Part shown: piece by piece, positions 52,396-62,113 of the stretch | Layout: each line of letters opens with the position of its first letter | Numbering within the stretch: the first letter of the stretch is position 1 | Source: Sphingobacterium faecium | GTDB taxonomy: Bacteria > Bacteroidota > Bacteroidia > Sphingobacteriales > Sphingobacteriaceae | Direction of reading: 5' to 3' | NCBI RefSeq assembly: GCF_003054045.1 | Contig: NZ_QBKH01000006.1 | Location: 1-64,000 of the forward strand | DNA: 64,000 nucleotides | Program-made: the position numbers and the translations under genes | The notes under the pieces: model-generated | The model's input: the letters and a program-made list of their open reading frames with translations, nothing else | What the model was told of the DNA's origin: nothing | Databases searched by the model: none

Positions 52396-52699
52396 ATAAT
52401 TGTACGGAAATCTCATTTTTGGAGTTGTTATTTCTGACTTTTATTCTACTTCCTAATTTTGGATGATAGGATGGATAATATTCAACATAATTAAGCTTCT
52501 GCAAATCCTTAATACATTTATGATAGGTTGGAAGGCTTCCGATATGGGATTTATTCATCAATACTTTTCTTGATGTTTGAATTGTCCTGTATCCATTTCC
52601 CCTACGGCTTAGCAAAACAATGGCAAAAAATAATGCCATATGAGATACAGTTAATCGTTGATCTGCAGTCGCCTTTCTGATTATTTCGTCATTCCACAT
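52394..52699 (-). CDS. mobile-element-type winged-HTH protein
   Basis: 101-aa basic protein (TADQRLTVSHMALFFAIVLLSRRG; SRKVLMNKSHIGSLPTYHKCIKDLQKLNYVEYYPSYHPKLGSRI), which looks like the small replication/transcription HTH proteins of Bacteroidota integrative elements. ATG start; the next gene upstream is 13 bp away. Probably regulatory or replication-related; family not certain. Confidence 0.65.
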   Translation of the reverse strand: MWNDEIIRKATADQRLTVSHMALFFAIVLLSRRGNGYRTIQTSRKVLMNKSHIGSLPTYHKCIKDLQKLNYVEYYPSYHPKLGSRIKVRNNNSKNEISVQL

Positions 52700-52712
52700 T
52701 TCTGTCCTCCCT

Positions 52713-52973
52713 TTAATCTTTTGGTAATAGTTGTTTTACTTCATTATAGTTGTAATAATAATTGCCCCCTACCTTTTTATAAGTTAGTGCTCCAGTAATC
52801 CTCAAGCTCTGTAGCTTCCCTGGGGAGATTTGTAAAATCTGAAGTACTTCTTTTGACTTAATTGATTTCGGATAACTCTTTTCTTCTTGTAGGTTTAAGA
52901 CTTGTTTGATCTCATTAAGCAATTTGATCCGAAACTCTTCCAGGTCCTCTTTTGTCACAATATTTACTATCAT
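52713..52973 (-). CDS. excisionase-like HTH protein
   Basis: 86-aa protein whose second half (SKEVLQILQISPGKLQSLRITGALTYKKVGGNYYYNYNEVKQLLPKD) is a MerR/excisionase-type HTH_17 domain, typical of Bacteroidota conjugative and mobilisable elements. Just upstream of the 52394 gene on the same strand (operon). Supports the island being an integrated-element remnant. No integrase is found in the window. Confidence 0.78.
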   Translation of the reverse strand: MIVNIVTKEDLEEFRIKLLNEIKQVLNLQEEKSYPKSIKSKEVLQILQISPGKLQSLRITGALTYKKVGGNYYYNYNEVKQLLPKD

Positions 52974-53688
52974 ATCTAATTACTTATTTTTTCCATTTTC
53001 GATTTGTCATTGAAAAAATTCATAGGGTTTCATTCTTCCCTTTGAATTTTATCTTATCCGAATTACCCTCCATTTTATTTGAGTATTTCAATCGTCAACA
53101 AATAAAGCATGGGAGCTATATCAAGGCAGAAATGTGGTTCTGTTTGGCAGTTAGTGGTAGTAATTATCCAGGGTGCTTGTGAAATATTTCTGGATAATCG
53201 AAAAATATAGGAATTGTAAAATTTGTGATTTAGCTATCCATTTTAAATTTCAAACAAATGGAATGGGGTTGGTTTAAATGCTGGTAAAGAGTCTAAAATT
53301 TTGAATTTATCAGGATATAATTCAATTCCATAATCATAAAATCATAACAGTAGATTAAAGCAACAAGAAGATTCTATGACTCAGTTTTTAAATTGTGGGA
53401 TTCAGCTTGGAATTTTAGTTATTCAGCATTGAATTTTACTGATTCAGCTTTTTAAAGGCTTCTATATAGCCATTCTCGGGGGTTTAAAGGCTAAATTTGG
53501 TATAACCATGCCGAACCGTATTATAATGCTCAAATGAGTTTTTTGCTGCCGATCCTCCACATATGACGAAACCTAAATAGACTTGAAAATGTGTAATCAT
53601 CTGTTACCCTTTAAACGGTGTCCACCTTAACACGGAAATTGATTGCAGTCTCTTGGACTGAACTAATCCAAATTTTAATTCTAATAAT
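52974..53688. other. gene-free stretch with iteron-like repeats
   Basis: No gene in about 700 bp. It contains a 9-bp inverted repeat (ATTATCCAG 53163-53171 with CTGGATAAT 53190-53198), a 21-bp-spaced TCAG repeat array (53379-53448) and a repeated TTTAAAGGCT (53451-53460, 53483-53492). Confidence 0.5.
53379..53448. repeat. four iteron-like repeats at 21-bp spacing
   Basis: TCAG occurs at 53381, 53402, 53423 and 53444, three of the four as ATTCAGC, each exactly 21 bp apart; the intervening sequence is also similar (GAATTTTA between the second and fourth). Two helical turns of spacing suggests repeated protein binding. It lies 400 bp upstream of the excisionase-like gene. Confidence 0.55.
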
Positions 53689-55158
53689 ATGCATATGAAA
53701 AGAAATTATTTTTTTGTTGCGATCACCATGTGGATTGCAACGATGGGTTGTCAAAAAAACTTAAACGACAACCAATTGAGCCATGATCGGATTGGGGAAG
53801 AATCTGGTTTAATGAATATTGTAGTGGATTGTACTCCAATTGTACTTTCAGGAACTATCAATAGCAATACCACCCTGCTTACTGGTAAGACTTATGTTTT
53901 AGATGGTGTTGTTGATGTGAAAAATGCTACTTTGACTATTCAGCCTGGTACATTGATATTGGGTAAATCTTCTGTATCTTCTGCGCTGGTGATTGACCGT
54001 ACTGCGCAGATAAACGCGGTGGGAACGGCAACAAATCCTATTGTTTTTACATCGGATAAGTCCCCGGGGTCAAGAGCTGCCGGAGATTGGTTAGGTGTAT
54101 ATATTATGGGTAATGCTCCTAACAACCAAAGCAATGCTTTAGCTTTTAGTATTGAGGGTAATAGTTATACTGCTGGTGGTACTTCTCTAAGTAGCAGTGC
54201 CGGAAGTTTTCAATATGTTCAAGTTCATTTTGCTGGTAAACCTTCAAGCACTGGCGATGAACTGAGCAAAAGTGCGCTTTCGTTGGCTAGTGTTGGTAGT
54301 GGTATGACCATTAGAAACATTCAAATTACAAATTCATTAAATGATGGTTTAACACTATGGGGCGGTAGTGCAGGTGTTAAAGAGATTTTCGCCTTCAAAT
54401 CTCATCGATGGGATTTTGCAGTTAGCCAGGGATATCGAGGTAATATGCAAAGCTTATTTGGGTTTAAGGATAACGTTTCTACTACGGTTCCTAATTCAAC
54501 GAGCATGTATATTACAAATAACCTTAGAGGAGCAGACAACGCACCATATACCTACCCTGTAGTTTCAAATTTGACTTTACTTGGTGGTACTTACTCTAGT
54601 GGAAGCGATGCTGACTTTAATCGTGGAGTGACAATCGGTCTGAACGGAAGCGCAAGAATTTACAACTCTGTTATTGAAGGTTTTAGTCAATATGGTTTAT
54701 TCCTTGCTGATGCCAATATTGTTTCAAAAACTAAAATTGGAACTGATCAATTAATTTACTCTTACAATTCTTCACATGATATCACTGCTAATCCGTATTT
54801 CGCACAAATTGCTCCTCTAACCTGGGCAGGTACGGACGGTTGCCGATTCAACGCCAGTGGAACAATGCAGAACTGGATTGAAGGTACTGCAGGTGTTGCC
54901 TGTCAACAAGCTGGCAATCAATTTAGTTTATTATCAACTGGATATTATAAAAATAGTATGTGTGGGGATAAGTGTTCTAATTTTCCTAATTTATACATAG
55001 ACGCTGCAACAACTGATCTTGAAGATCCGGAGTATAGTGTGCTTGGAGGTTTCTTTGACCACCCTCAGTATAGGGGCGCTCTACAATCTTCAGCAAATAC
55101 TTGGCTGAAAAATAGCTGGGTTGACTTTTGTATACTAACTCGAAATTACTGCGAATAA
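53689..55158 (+). CDS. surface lipoprotein with parallel beta-helix
   Basis: 489-aa predicted lipoprotein: short signal with lipobox IATMGCQKN (Cys about residue 21). The rest has repeated strands (VLDGVVDVKNATLTIQPGTLILGKSS; TIRNIQITNSLNDGLTLWGGSAGVKEI) typical of right-handed parallel beta-helices, of the kind found in adhesins and polysaccharide-active proteins. The C-terminal part carries four cysteines (CRF, ACQQ, MCGDKC). Either ATG 53689 or 53695 can be the start. Exact ligand unknown; a terminator follows. Confidence 0.75.
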   Translation: MHMKRNYFFVAITMWIATMGCQKNLNDNQLSHDRIGEESGLMNIVVDCTPIVLSGTINSNTTLLTGKTYVLDGVVDVKNATLTIQPGTLILGKSSVSSALVIDRTAQINAVGTATNPIVFTSDKSPGSRAAGDWLGVYIMGNAPNNQSNALAFSIEGNSYTAGGTSLSSSAGSFQYVQVHFAGKPSSTGDELSKSALSLASVGSGMTIRNIQITNSLNDGLTLWGGSAGVKEIFAFKSHRWDFAVSQGYRGNMQSLFGFKDNVSTTVPNSTSMYITNNLRGADNAPYTYPVVSNLTLLGGTYSSGSDADFNRGVTIGLNGSARIYNSVIEGFSQYGLFLADANIVSKTKIGTDQLIYSYNSSHDITANPYFAQIAPLTWAGTDGCRFNASGTMQNWIEGTAGVACQQAGNQFSLLSTGYYKNSMCGDKCSNFPNLYIDAATTDLEDPEYSVLGGFFDHPQYRGALQSSANTWLKNSWVDFCILTRNYCE

Positions 55159-55172
55159 AATGCTTATAAGGA

Positions 55173-55202
55173 GTGGCTGGAAGCACTCTTGCATCCAGCC
55201 AC
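55173..55202 (+). terminator. terminator of beta-helix lipoprotein gene
   Basis: GTGGCTGGA (55173-55181) pairs with TCCAGCCAC (55194-55202) and is followed by CTTGTTTTATT. Confidence 0.65.
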
Positions 55203-55290
55203 CTTGTTTTATTCATTCTTATGGAATATCAAGAAGGCCATCGAGGTTAAAATTTTGAACAATGATGGTGATAATTGCCACTAAATAAAA

Positions 55291-55325
55291 AAATAAAAAG
55301 GCAGCCTCCTGGAAAGGAAGCCGCC
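55291..55325 (-). terminator. terminator of gliding-motility-type gene
   Basis: GGCAGCCTCC (55300-55309) pairs with GGAAGCCGCC (55316-55325) except two mismatches; the minus strand continues into a long T-rich run. It is 34 bp beyond the stop of 55359. Confidence 0.6.
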
Positions 55326-55358
55326 CTAGTCGAACCATGACTGCTTATATGAAAAAAA

Positions 55359-57632
55359 TTATCGAATCAGACTAATGTCTCCTTTTAAAATCTTATTTGT
55401 GCCATCTGGAAATTCTAGGCTTATGTTATAGTAGTAAATTCCAGCGTCACAATCTTTGTCCATAAATCTTCCGTCCCAACCGGCTTTATTATCGCTATAT
55501 TGATATACCATTTGTCCGTATCGGTTATACACCTCAAATCTTAAGATATTCCAATTCTTACCTGGTAAGGTGAAAAGATCATTGATTCCATCACCATTGG
55601 GCGTAAAGGCATTAGGCATCCTGATATTCTTGTTAAAATCAACACTTACTTTTACATAAGCTGTATCCCGGCAACCATAGTCATTTGTTCCTACTACTGT
55701 ATAATCGGTAGTTTCGGTAGGTCTAGCGATTACTTCATTACTTGTTCGTGTATTTAGGGAACCTGCGGGAGTCCAGGTATAGTTCACTGCACCAGATGCG
55801 CTTAGTGTAATTTCCTCACCGATTAGAAGTTGCGCTATTGGTGGTATTACCGTGATTACTGGTATCGGGTATGCTTTTAATTCTACTTCCATTGTAGTAA
55901 AACAGTCGCCGCGGGATGAAATATTGAGCGTATAGATTCCTGCATCTAAATTTGGAATTGAATGGTAACTCTCATTAGATTTTTCGTAAATCTTGCCTCC
56001 AAAACTATTGTACAAACTTAGTCCGAATGGAGCACCATTAATTGCTGCAGCCTTCAATTCGATGTAACCGGGACAACCATATTGAACGCCTTCAATATTG
56101 GGCATTGTGGCAAAATGTACATCAAAGGAATCTATATACAGAACGCAGTCTTTAAAATACTTAACCCAATATATTCCCGATTGTGTTACTGTAATTTCAT
56201 TGTCTGGTGATCCATTGCTCCATTCGATACAACTAGCACCATCGGCCACTTTTAATGTATCACTTTCATGGTAGCAAACATTTTTCCGCAACAAAGGACT
56301 TGTTACTGTGTCTATATGATTCTTTGGGGGTAGTACGATTTCTCTAGGTAGATTTGTTCTTCCGTAAGTTTCAAACATCCCATTTTGAAAGTTATAAATG
56401 GCATTAAGATTTGGACTACAGCTTAATCCGGGCAAATCAGGCTGATTGATGACGTGTAAGGCAAGTCCAACGCCCGAGGTTCCTGTACAAACCTGGGGCT
56501 GCCCATTGGTCATGTACAGTTTGACGTCTCTCCCAATACGCATTGATCCAAGAGCACCAATATTTTGAGGACAGAATGTGATATTCCATTGAACAGCTGG
56601 ATTCGATAAAATGAGGGTCTTACTGTTTTCAATTGCTGTTAAATCCAATAAGGAAAGGTCAAATTGATACAGGTGGTGCTCGGTCTGAGATAAGGGCTGA
56701 TTAGGCTGAATTCTGGGCAAATTACATTGCACGTAAAGTTTGCTATTATCGGGTGAGAATGCAATTCCATAATTAAAATTCCCTTCATCAAAAATTCTGG
56801 CGTTTTTGAGCTTTCCATTACATTTATCAAAATCATACAACTCGATTCCTCCTTGCTGGTTAAGGTGGTCAACCTTTGGAAATGCGGTGGCCAATGATTG
56901 ACCATTTGGTGAGGCAACGAGTTCAACCTGCGTACTGTAGGCATTTATGGGCATTAAGCCAATTTCTGAGACCACCGGAGTAATCTGTAAACCATTTTCA
57001 TCAATCTTATAACTTAAGTACTGGTTGTTAATTTGATGCCTTACGATCAGCCATATACCATTGCAGCCCTGTACGGTAGTCATTCTTGAACCGATCACGG
57101 TATTGTAGTTACCAATTAGCCTATTATGCTGGCCAGGGACAACATTTCCCAGACCGCCGTTAAGGCTTATGTCAAAAAGTGAATACAGAAGGCCTTTGTT
57201 ACGGGTATAGAAAATGTAGTACTGATTAGGATTGCCGGGATGCGGTACAATAGAGGGTATCTTATTATACGCTCCATCAAGCGGATCAAAAAGAAAGCTT
57301 GTGCCAGCGATTGGATTCTCGTTCCTGTCAAAAATATTTGGAGCATTTGGATTGGATACCGCATCCAAGCATTTGACCGTAAATAGTATATTACCACTGG
57401 CATCACATACCGTGCTAGCGCGATGATAATTAAAGAACACGTTGTTTGGATTTGTTGTCCGATTGGACTGACCGTTATAGTAGACCGTATCTTTTAAAAT
57501 TGGAGGGCTATAATTGAAATCTAAAGAATACCCGTGCCCAAAGGTCCAGATGTTATTTTCTCCTGATTGGGCATATGATTTATAGATAAAACAAAACATT
57601 GCCATCAATAACAACACAGTACATCTTTTCAT
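55359..57632 (-). CDS. T9SS type B secreted protein with gliding-motility C-terminal domain
   Basis: 757-aa exported protein: signal peptide CTVLLLMAMFCFIYKSYAQS, a beta-propeller-like N-terminal region, an Ig/PKD-like portion (IAQLLIGEEITLSASGAVNYTWTPAGSLN) and a C-terminal CHU_C/gliding-motility-associated domain (about 663-757: RMPNAFTPNGDGINDLFTLPG, FEVYNRYGQMVYQYSDNKAGWDGRF, CDAGIYYYNISLEFPDG). That domain targets proteins to the surface through type IX secretion. The next gene upstream is 20 bp away and also T9SS-type. Binding ligand unknown. Confidence 0.9.
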   Translation of the reverse strand: MKRCTVLLLMAMFCFIYKSYAQSGENNIWTFGHGYSLDFNYSPPILKDTVYYNGQSNRTTNPNNVFFNYHRASTVCDASGNILFTVKCLDAVSNPNAPNIFDRNENPIAGTSFLFDPLDGAYNKIPSIVPHPGNPNQYYIFYTRNKGLLYSLFDISLNGGLGNVVPGQHNRLIGNYNTVIGSRMTTVQGCNGIWLIVRHQINNQYLSYKIDENGLQITPVVSEIGLMPINAYSTQVELVASPNGQSLATAFPKVDHLNQQGGIELYDFDKCNGKLKNARIFDEGNFNYGIAFSPDNSKLYVQCNLPRIQPNQPLSQTEHHLYQFDLSLLDLTAIENSKTLILSNPAVQWNITFCPQNIGALGSMRIGRDVKLYMTNGQPQVCTGTSGVGLALHVINQPDLPGLSCSPNLNAIYNFQNGMFETYGRTNLPREIVLPPKNHIDTVTSPLLRKNVCYHESDTLKVADGASCIEWSNGSPDNEITVTQSGIYWVKYFKDCVLYIDSFDVHFATMPNIEGVQYGCPGYIELKAAAINGAPFGLSLYNSFGGKIYEKSNESYHSIPNLDAGIYTLNISSRGDCFTTMEVELKAYPIPVITVIPPIAQLLIGEEITLSASGAVNYTWTPAGSLNTRTSNEVIARPTETTDYTVVGTNDYGCRDTAYVKVSVDFNKNIRMPNAFTPNGDGINDLFTLPGKNWNILRFEVYNRYGQMVYQYSDNKAGWDGRFMDKDCDAGIYYYNISLEFPDGTNKILKGDISLIR

Positions 57633-57652
57633 GGCTAAATAAGTTTAAATGG

Positions 57653-60418
57653 TTATTTAGAAAACTTAACTAAGGTTGTATTGCCCAGTGGTTTTCCGCT
57701 ATTGGAATTGTAAACATTGAACAGATAATTTCCATTACTGAGATTTCCAAGCTCAATTTCACTGTTGCCTTCTGGAACTTCGATCCTGGATACGATCTTG
57801 CCTGACAGATCAGAAATCAATAATCGTAATTTCATGGATGAGGTAATCGATAATTGCTCATTAAATGGATTAGGATAGATTTTTATACCCAGGTTTTCCA
57901 GTTCATTTATTGAAGTATGGTCAGTGACCGAGATCTCATTGGATAGCCCGGTACACCCATTATTTCCTGTGACCTTTAAGGTATAGGTTCCATTTTGTAA
58001 AATTATATGGGTCGGATCGGTAGCACCAGTAATCGTACCTCCATTTAGTAACCATTGATATGTGCTAAAATTTTGAGATACACTCAATATATTGCCACTT
58101 CTACTGATTGTCGGAATAGGTGCGGGGTTAACTGTGACAGGCAAAAGCACGGTATCACTTGCACCGCATATATTTATTGCTACCGCTTTAAGTGTTCCTC
58201 CATTTGAACCTGTAGTTACACTTATTGTATCTGTTGAACTTATGCCCGTCCAGCCGTTAGGCAAAATCCAAATAAATGAATCCGCATCTAGGTTAGTAGG
58301 TATTGTATATTGCTGTTCGGAGTTCTCACAGACAACCGTGTTTCCTGAAATTGCTGTTGGCGTTGCTGGCAGGTTACACATTTTGATTTTTAATAGCCAG
58401 CCATCCTGATTCCCACCAAGGCTGGTTTGATGCGCACCTGTGGTGTTAATTCCGGTAATGCTTTCTGTTCTACCTCCAATAAAGATTTGCTCTTGATCAT
58501 TGATGGCAATGGTATTTAGATCGTCAGTTATATCTCCACCCAGGTATGAAGCCCATAACCGTTGACCGGCTGAAGAAAACGTGACCAACATACCTTCTGA
58601 ATAAGAATTATTGAATACAGGAACAATTGCATCTGGCGTTGCTATATTATTTGGACTTACTGTCATTCCAATAGCAAATAATTTGTCGTGAGCGAATGAC
58701 AAAGCTGTTATTCCGTCATTATCAGAACCCCCATAATATGTGCTCCATTGCATCACACCTGTAGCATCTAATTTCCCAAGACATCCATCCATCGTACTTC
58801 CAATTGCTGTTTGGTGTGCATTTGCAGAAGCAATGTTTGCTGTACTATAAGTTATGCCTCCAAAATAGATGGCATTCGACGAATCTGTTGCAATGGTGAT
58901 TAATCTTTCATAATCCTGACCTCCGAAGTAGGTACCCCAAGTCCTTTGTCCCGCGGCATTAAATTTTGCAATAAAGCCTTCCCGTCCTCCATTGCCAATT
59001 TCCAGGTAACTACCTGATGTAGAAAGGCCTGTGGTGCTCATGGTTTCTCCGGTTACCACAATATCTCCTGAATTGTCTACGGCTATCCCATTGATCCAAT
59101 CTATGGAAGTTGTTCCGAAATACGTGCCCCAAATCAATGAACCGTTTGAATCAAATTTGCTGATAAAGCCATCTTCACTTCCCGGCCTTGTTACCTGGAA
59201 AGCTCCTGATGTTGCAATTCCATTATTGCTTTGGGTGTTACCTGCTAAATAAATTTGATTCAACTTGTTTGAAACTACTGCAACTGACTGCGTGCCATCA
59301 GCACCAGTACCACCAAAATAAGTCCCCCAGATAGGTGATCCTGACGTATCAAACTTTACAAGGAACACGTCATAACCTGATGACGTACCTGCCTTTGACT
59401 GCTGATAGCTTCCTGTAGTAGCAATTCCAGTCTGGCTGTTTGTACGACCAGCCATGTATACATTTCCAGAAGTATCTACTGTCAACGACAATCCTAGATC
59501 GATATTGCTTCCACCATAATATGTTGACCAAATACAATTCCCATCTGTACCAAATTTGCTAATAAAGGCATCCGAACCCTGAGAACCGGTACCTCCCTGA
59601 AAGGTGATGAGATGAGCTCCAACCGTTGCCATATTCGTTGTGCTGTTTGTTGATCCAACAACATAAATAAAACTGTCTTTTCCTATTTTTACATCTTTGA
59701 TCTCATCGTACTCACTACCTCCAAAATAAGTTGACCAATCAATCACAGGGTCGATTACCAAAGTTCCTGTGTAAGAACCTGTTTTAAAGCTTACCGTATT
59801 GCCCATAATCTGATACGAGGAATTGACTTTCTTCTTTGAGCTTTGTTCATAACTATATGGGGCAGGTTCTGTAATTTGTCCATATTTGGTTGTAGCTATC
59901 AAATTGCCAAACCGATCAGCTTTTACTTGATCAGCCCCAGCATATTGCAGTTTAATATCAGACACTTTGCCGCCGGGTTTTACAATAAAGTCGTGTTCCA
60001 ATTTACCAACTGAATTGAAATAAAATACCCAATCTATGCCATGATAAATTTCGTGGTAAACAATTCTTCTAAATCCTTTAGCTGTCCCATTTATATCAGC
60101 CAGATGATATTGCTCTCTGAAATCCGTTTCAGCTTCTTTACTAATTTTTGGATCAAGATTTGCCCCAATCAGCTTTGCATCCATACGGTATATTTCATTT
60201 TCATTTGCCCATTGATAATGAACGCCTGATTTTGATAGGTAGATGTTTAGTCCGTTACTAGCATTGTGTTTTGCAATAATATCCGGGCGTTTATTCTGAA
60301 ATTGATCAGTTACCTGACCAACGTTTTCAATAAAATGCTTTTTCCAAGCGTGTGCTTTCAGGCTAAATCCCAATAATACAATAAACCCGATTATCACTTT
60401 GAATTTTTTGTTTGTCAT
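57653..60418 (-). CDS. SBBP-repeat T9SS type A secreted protein
   Basis: 921-aa exported protein. Signal peptide at the N terminus (KVIIGFIVLLGFSLKAHAW), then a conserved N-terminal domain starting FIENVGQ (about 29-220), then at least eight beta-propeller/SBBP-type repeats (WSTYYGG...DTSGNVYMAGRTNS), an Ig-like PKD region (about 690-830) and a C-terminal SorA-type sorting domain (IKIYPNPFNEQLSITSS ... LSNGNYLFNVYN). Cell-surface, ligand unknown. Co-transcribed with 55359 judging by 20-bp spacing. Confidence 0.9.
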   Translation of the reverse strand: MTNKKFKVIIGFIVLLGFSLKAHAWKKHFIENVGQVTDQFQNKRPDIIAKHNASNGLNIYLSKSGVHYQWANENEIYRMDAKLIGANLDPKISKEAETDFREQYHLADINGTAKGFRRIVYHEIYHGIDWVFYFNSVGKLEHDFIVKPGGKVSDIKLQYAGADQVKADRFGNLIATTKYGQITEPAPYSYEQSSKKKVNSSYQIMGNTVSFKTGSYTGTLVIDPVIDWSTYFGGSEYDEIKDVKIGKDSFIYVVGSTNSTTNMATVGAHLITFQGGTGSQGSDAFISKFGTDGNCIWSTYYGGSNIDLGLSLTVDTSGNVYMAGRTNSQTGIATTGSYQQSKAGTSSGYDVFLVKFDTSGSPIWGTYFGGTGADGTQSVAVVSNKLNQIYLAGNTQSNNGIATSGAFQVTRPGSEDGFISKFDSNGSLIWGTYFGTTSIDWINGIAVDNSGDIVVTGETMSTTGLSTSGSYLEIGNGGREGFIAKFNAAGQRTWGTYFGGQDYERLITIATDSSNAIYFGGITYSTANIASANAHQTAIGSTMDGCLGKLDATGVMQWSTYYGGSDNDGITALSFAHDKLFAIGMTVSPNNIATPDAIVPVFNNSYSEGMLVTFSSAGQRLWASYLGGDITDDLNTIAINDQEQIFIGGRTESITGINTTGAHQTSLGGNQDGWLLKIKMCNLPATPTAISGNTVVCENSEQQYTIPTNLDADSFIWILPNGWTGISSTDTISVTTGSNGGTLKAVAINICGASDTVLLPVTVNPAPIPTISRSGNILSVSQNFSTYQWLLNGGTITGATDPTHIILQNGTYTLKVTGNNGCTGLSNEISVTDHTSINELENLGIKIYPNPFNEQLSITSSMKLRLLISDLSGKIVSRIEVPEGNSEIELGNLSNGNYLFNVYNSNSGKPLGNTTLVKFSK

Positions 60419-60571
60419 GGCAGTTTATTTAATGGTTAATAATATAAGTTTGGGGTATTCTTTATAGGGCAAAGTAATATCTATATCATGCATTAAACAA
60501 TTCGATTATTCGAAGATTGTGAACTGTACAGATATGCTTAAATTGTCGTAAATTGCATTAAATGCTAGCCT

Positions 60572-62113
60572 ATGTACAAGAAAAAAGATTATGTTTCAGA
60601 TCTTGTCTCATCGCTAAATAAAGATGAAAAACGCCAATTTACTTTACTTTACGGAGAATCATTCAAAGGGGAAGCTCCACCTTTATTCTATCAGCTATAT
60701 TCTGTTTATGAAAATGACAAAAGTGAACTTCCCAAAAATAAATTGACTATAGTAGCTACTTCCATAACCTCGGCCAAGAGAAGGCTCTATCACAATTTAT
60801 TGCGTACACTTAGGGATATGAATGAGAATTCTTCAACAGATATTTTTATTCAGAATAAACTCACAAACGTTGAATTGCTTTATAACCATAGGTTACCAGA
60901 ACAAAGCGTACTGGAATTGAATAAAGCATATAGTGAAGCACAGAAGTTTGAAAAATTCGGGCTAATGCTACAATTACTAGAATGGGAGAAAAGATTAAAC
61001 ATCGTTTTACCTACGCCAACAAGAAGCCTATCCGAAATTAAAAAAGAGGAAAGGGAAATTTTGAAAAAATTTTCTCAGCAATTGGATATGGAAACTATGT
61101 ATAGTCATATCCTGGAACTTAAAAGGGAGATTGGTTATGCCAAAGGAAAGGATAAAAGAAGGGTTGAAAATGCTACAATAAAGAGTGTTTTAATGCCCAA
61201 GGAAAGTGAATGCCTGAGCAACAATGCTAGGTTCTACCGGCATTACATTTATTCGATTTACTACTGGATGACTTTTAATCACAAAGAAGCCTATACTCAC
61301 AGTAGACAGCTTATTGAATATGATCAGCATAATATTCAACCTAACGATTACATCCATGGCATCTTTCAACACATCACCTCCAGTGTTTGTATGGGGTTGT
61401 TTGCAGACACTTTGAATGGGATATCTCTAGCTGAGGCATTTACAAGCCAATACCGGCTTAACCAGTCCTTGCACTTTTCAAGCATTTTGTTTGCATATCA
61501 CGTCAACTACAAGATGATTGTGTTAAACTATATGGGGGAACAGAGGCAGCTAAAGGATTTTGTTCAAAAAGTTGAACTTCGATTAAGAGATTCTGGCAAG
61601 ACAATTCCAGCAGAATCTCTGCAGATTATTTTGGCGAATTTAATGGTGAGCTATATGGGGTTAGATCTTCACGATAAGGCTGTCGAAACTAGAAAACGTC
61701 TGCTTGATTTAAAAAAGAAAATCAGTATCCGACTGGATATCCTAACTGATGTTTATTTCTTTCAAATATTTATCCTCATGCAAGAAAAATCCTATGAGCT
61801 GATTAAGCCTGCGGCAGAGTCCGCGTTACGTTTTTTTAGAAAGAATGATGATGCTCAAAAGGTTTTTGAGGTTGAAATGCCAATTGCCTTGCTTTTGGCA
61901 AGGCCGCATAATTATGAGGATAAAAAAGTATTGTCTATGCTTCTTGTCAAATGCAGAAAGATCGTTGTTGAATATATTGCGAAATTAAAAGGTACAATTC
62001 AATTTCAGGAACATTATACCCGATACGTCATTTGGTTTAATGCCATTGATCAAGGTATTCCGTTCCATCAGGCAGCAAGGGATTGGTATAAAGAATTCAA
62101 GAAAACTGATTAA
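60572..62113 (+). CDS. helical repeat hypothetical protein
   Basis: 513-aa, all-helical soluble protein (YVSDLVSSLNKDEKRQFTLLYGE start). The arrangement of paired helices and the MQEKSYELIKPAAESALRFFRKNDDAQK stretch suggest a TPR-like solenoid. No signal peptide. I do not recognise a family beyond Bacteroidota hypothetical proteins. Divergent from the SBBP gene with about 150 bp between, so possibly a scaffold or regulator for it; its end overlaps the PP-loop gene by 4 bp. Confidence 0.7.
   Translation: MYKKKDYVSDLVSSLNKDEKRQFTLLYGESFKGEAPPLFYQLYSVYENDKSELPKNKLTIVATSITSAKRRLYHNLLRTLRDMNENSSTDIFIQNKLTNVELLYNHRLPEQSVLELNKAYSEAQKFEKFGLMLQLLEWEKRLNIVLPTPTRSLSEIKKEEREILKKFSQQLDMETMYSHILELKREIGYAKGKDKRRVENATIKSVLMPKESECLSNNARFYRHYIYSIYYWMTFNHKEAYTHSRQLIEYDQHNIQPNDYIHGIFQHITSSVCMGLFADTLNGISLAEAFTSQYRLNQSLHFSSILFAYHVNYKMIVLNYMGEQRQLKDFVQKVELRLRDSGKTIPAESLQIILANLMVSYMGLDLHDKAVETRKRLLDLKKKISIRLDILTDVYFFQIFILMQEKSYELIKPAAESALRFFRKNDDAQKVFEVEMPIALLLARPHNYEDKKVLSMLLVKCRKIVVEYIAKLKGTIQFQEHYTRYVIWFNAIDQGIPFHQAARDWYKEFKKTD

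Noticed and set aside
52952..53182. Plus-strand 76-aa frame
   Set aside because: Starts inside the excisionase-like gene and lacks protein-like composition.
53370..53460. CRISPR array
   Set aside because: Repeats are 7-8 bp with 21-bp period and no spacer-like variation; better read as iterons. No CRISPR array or cas gene was seen anywhere in the window.
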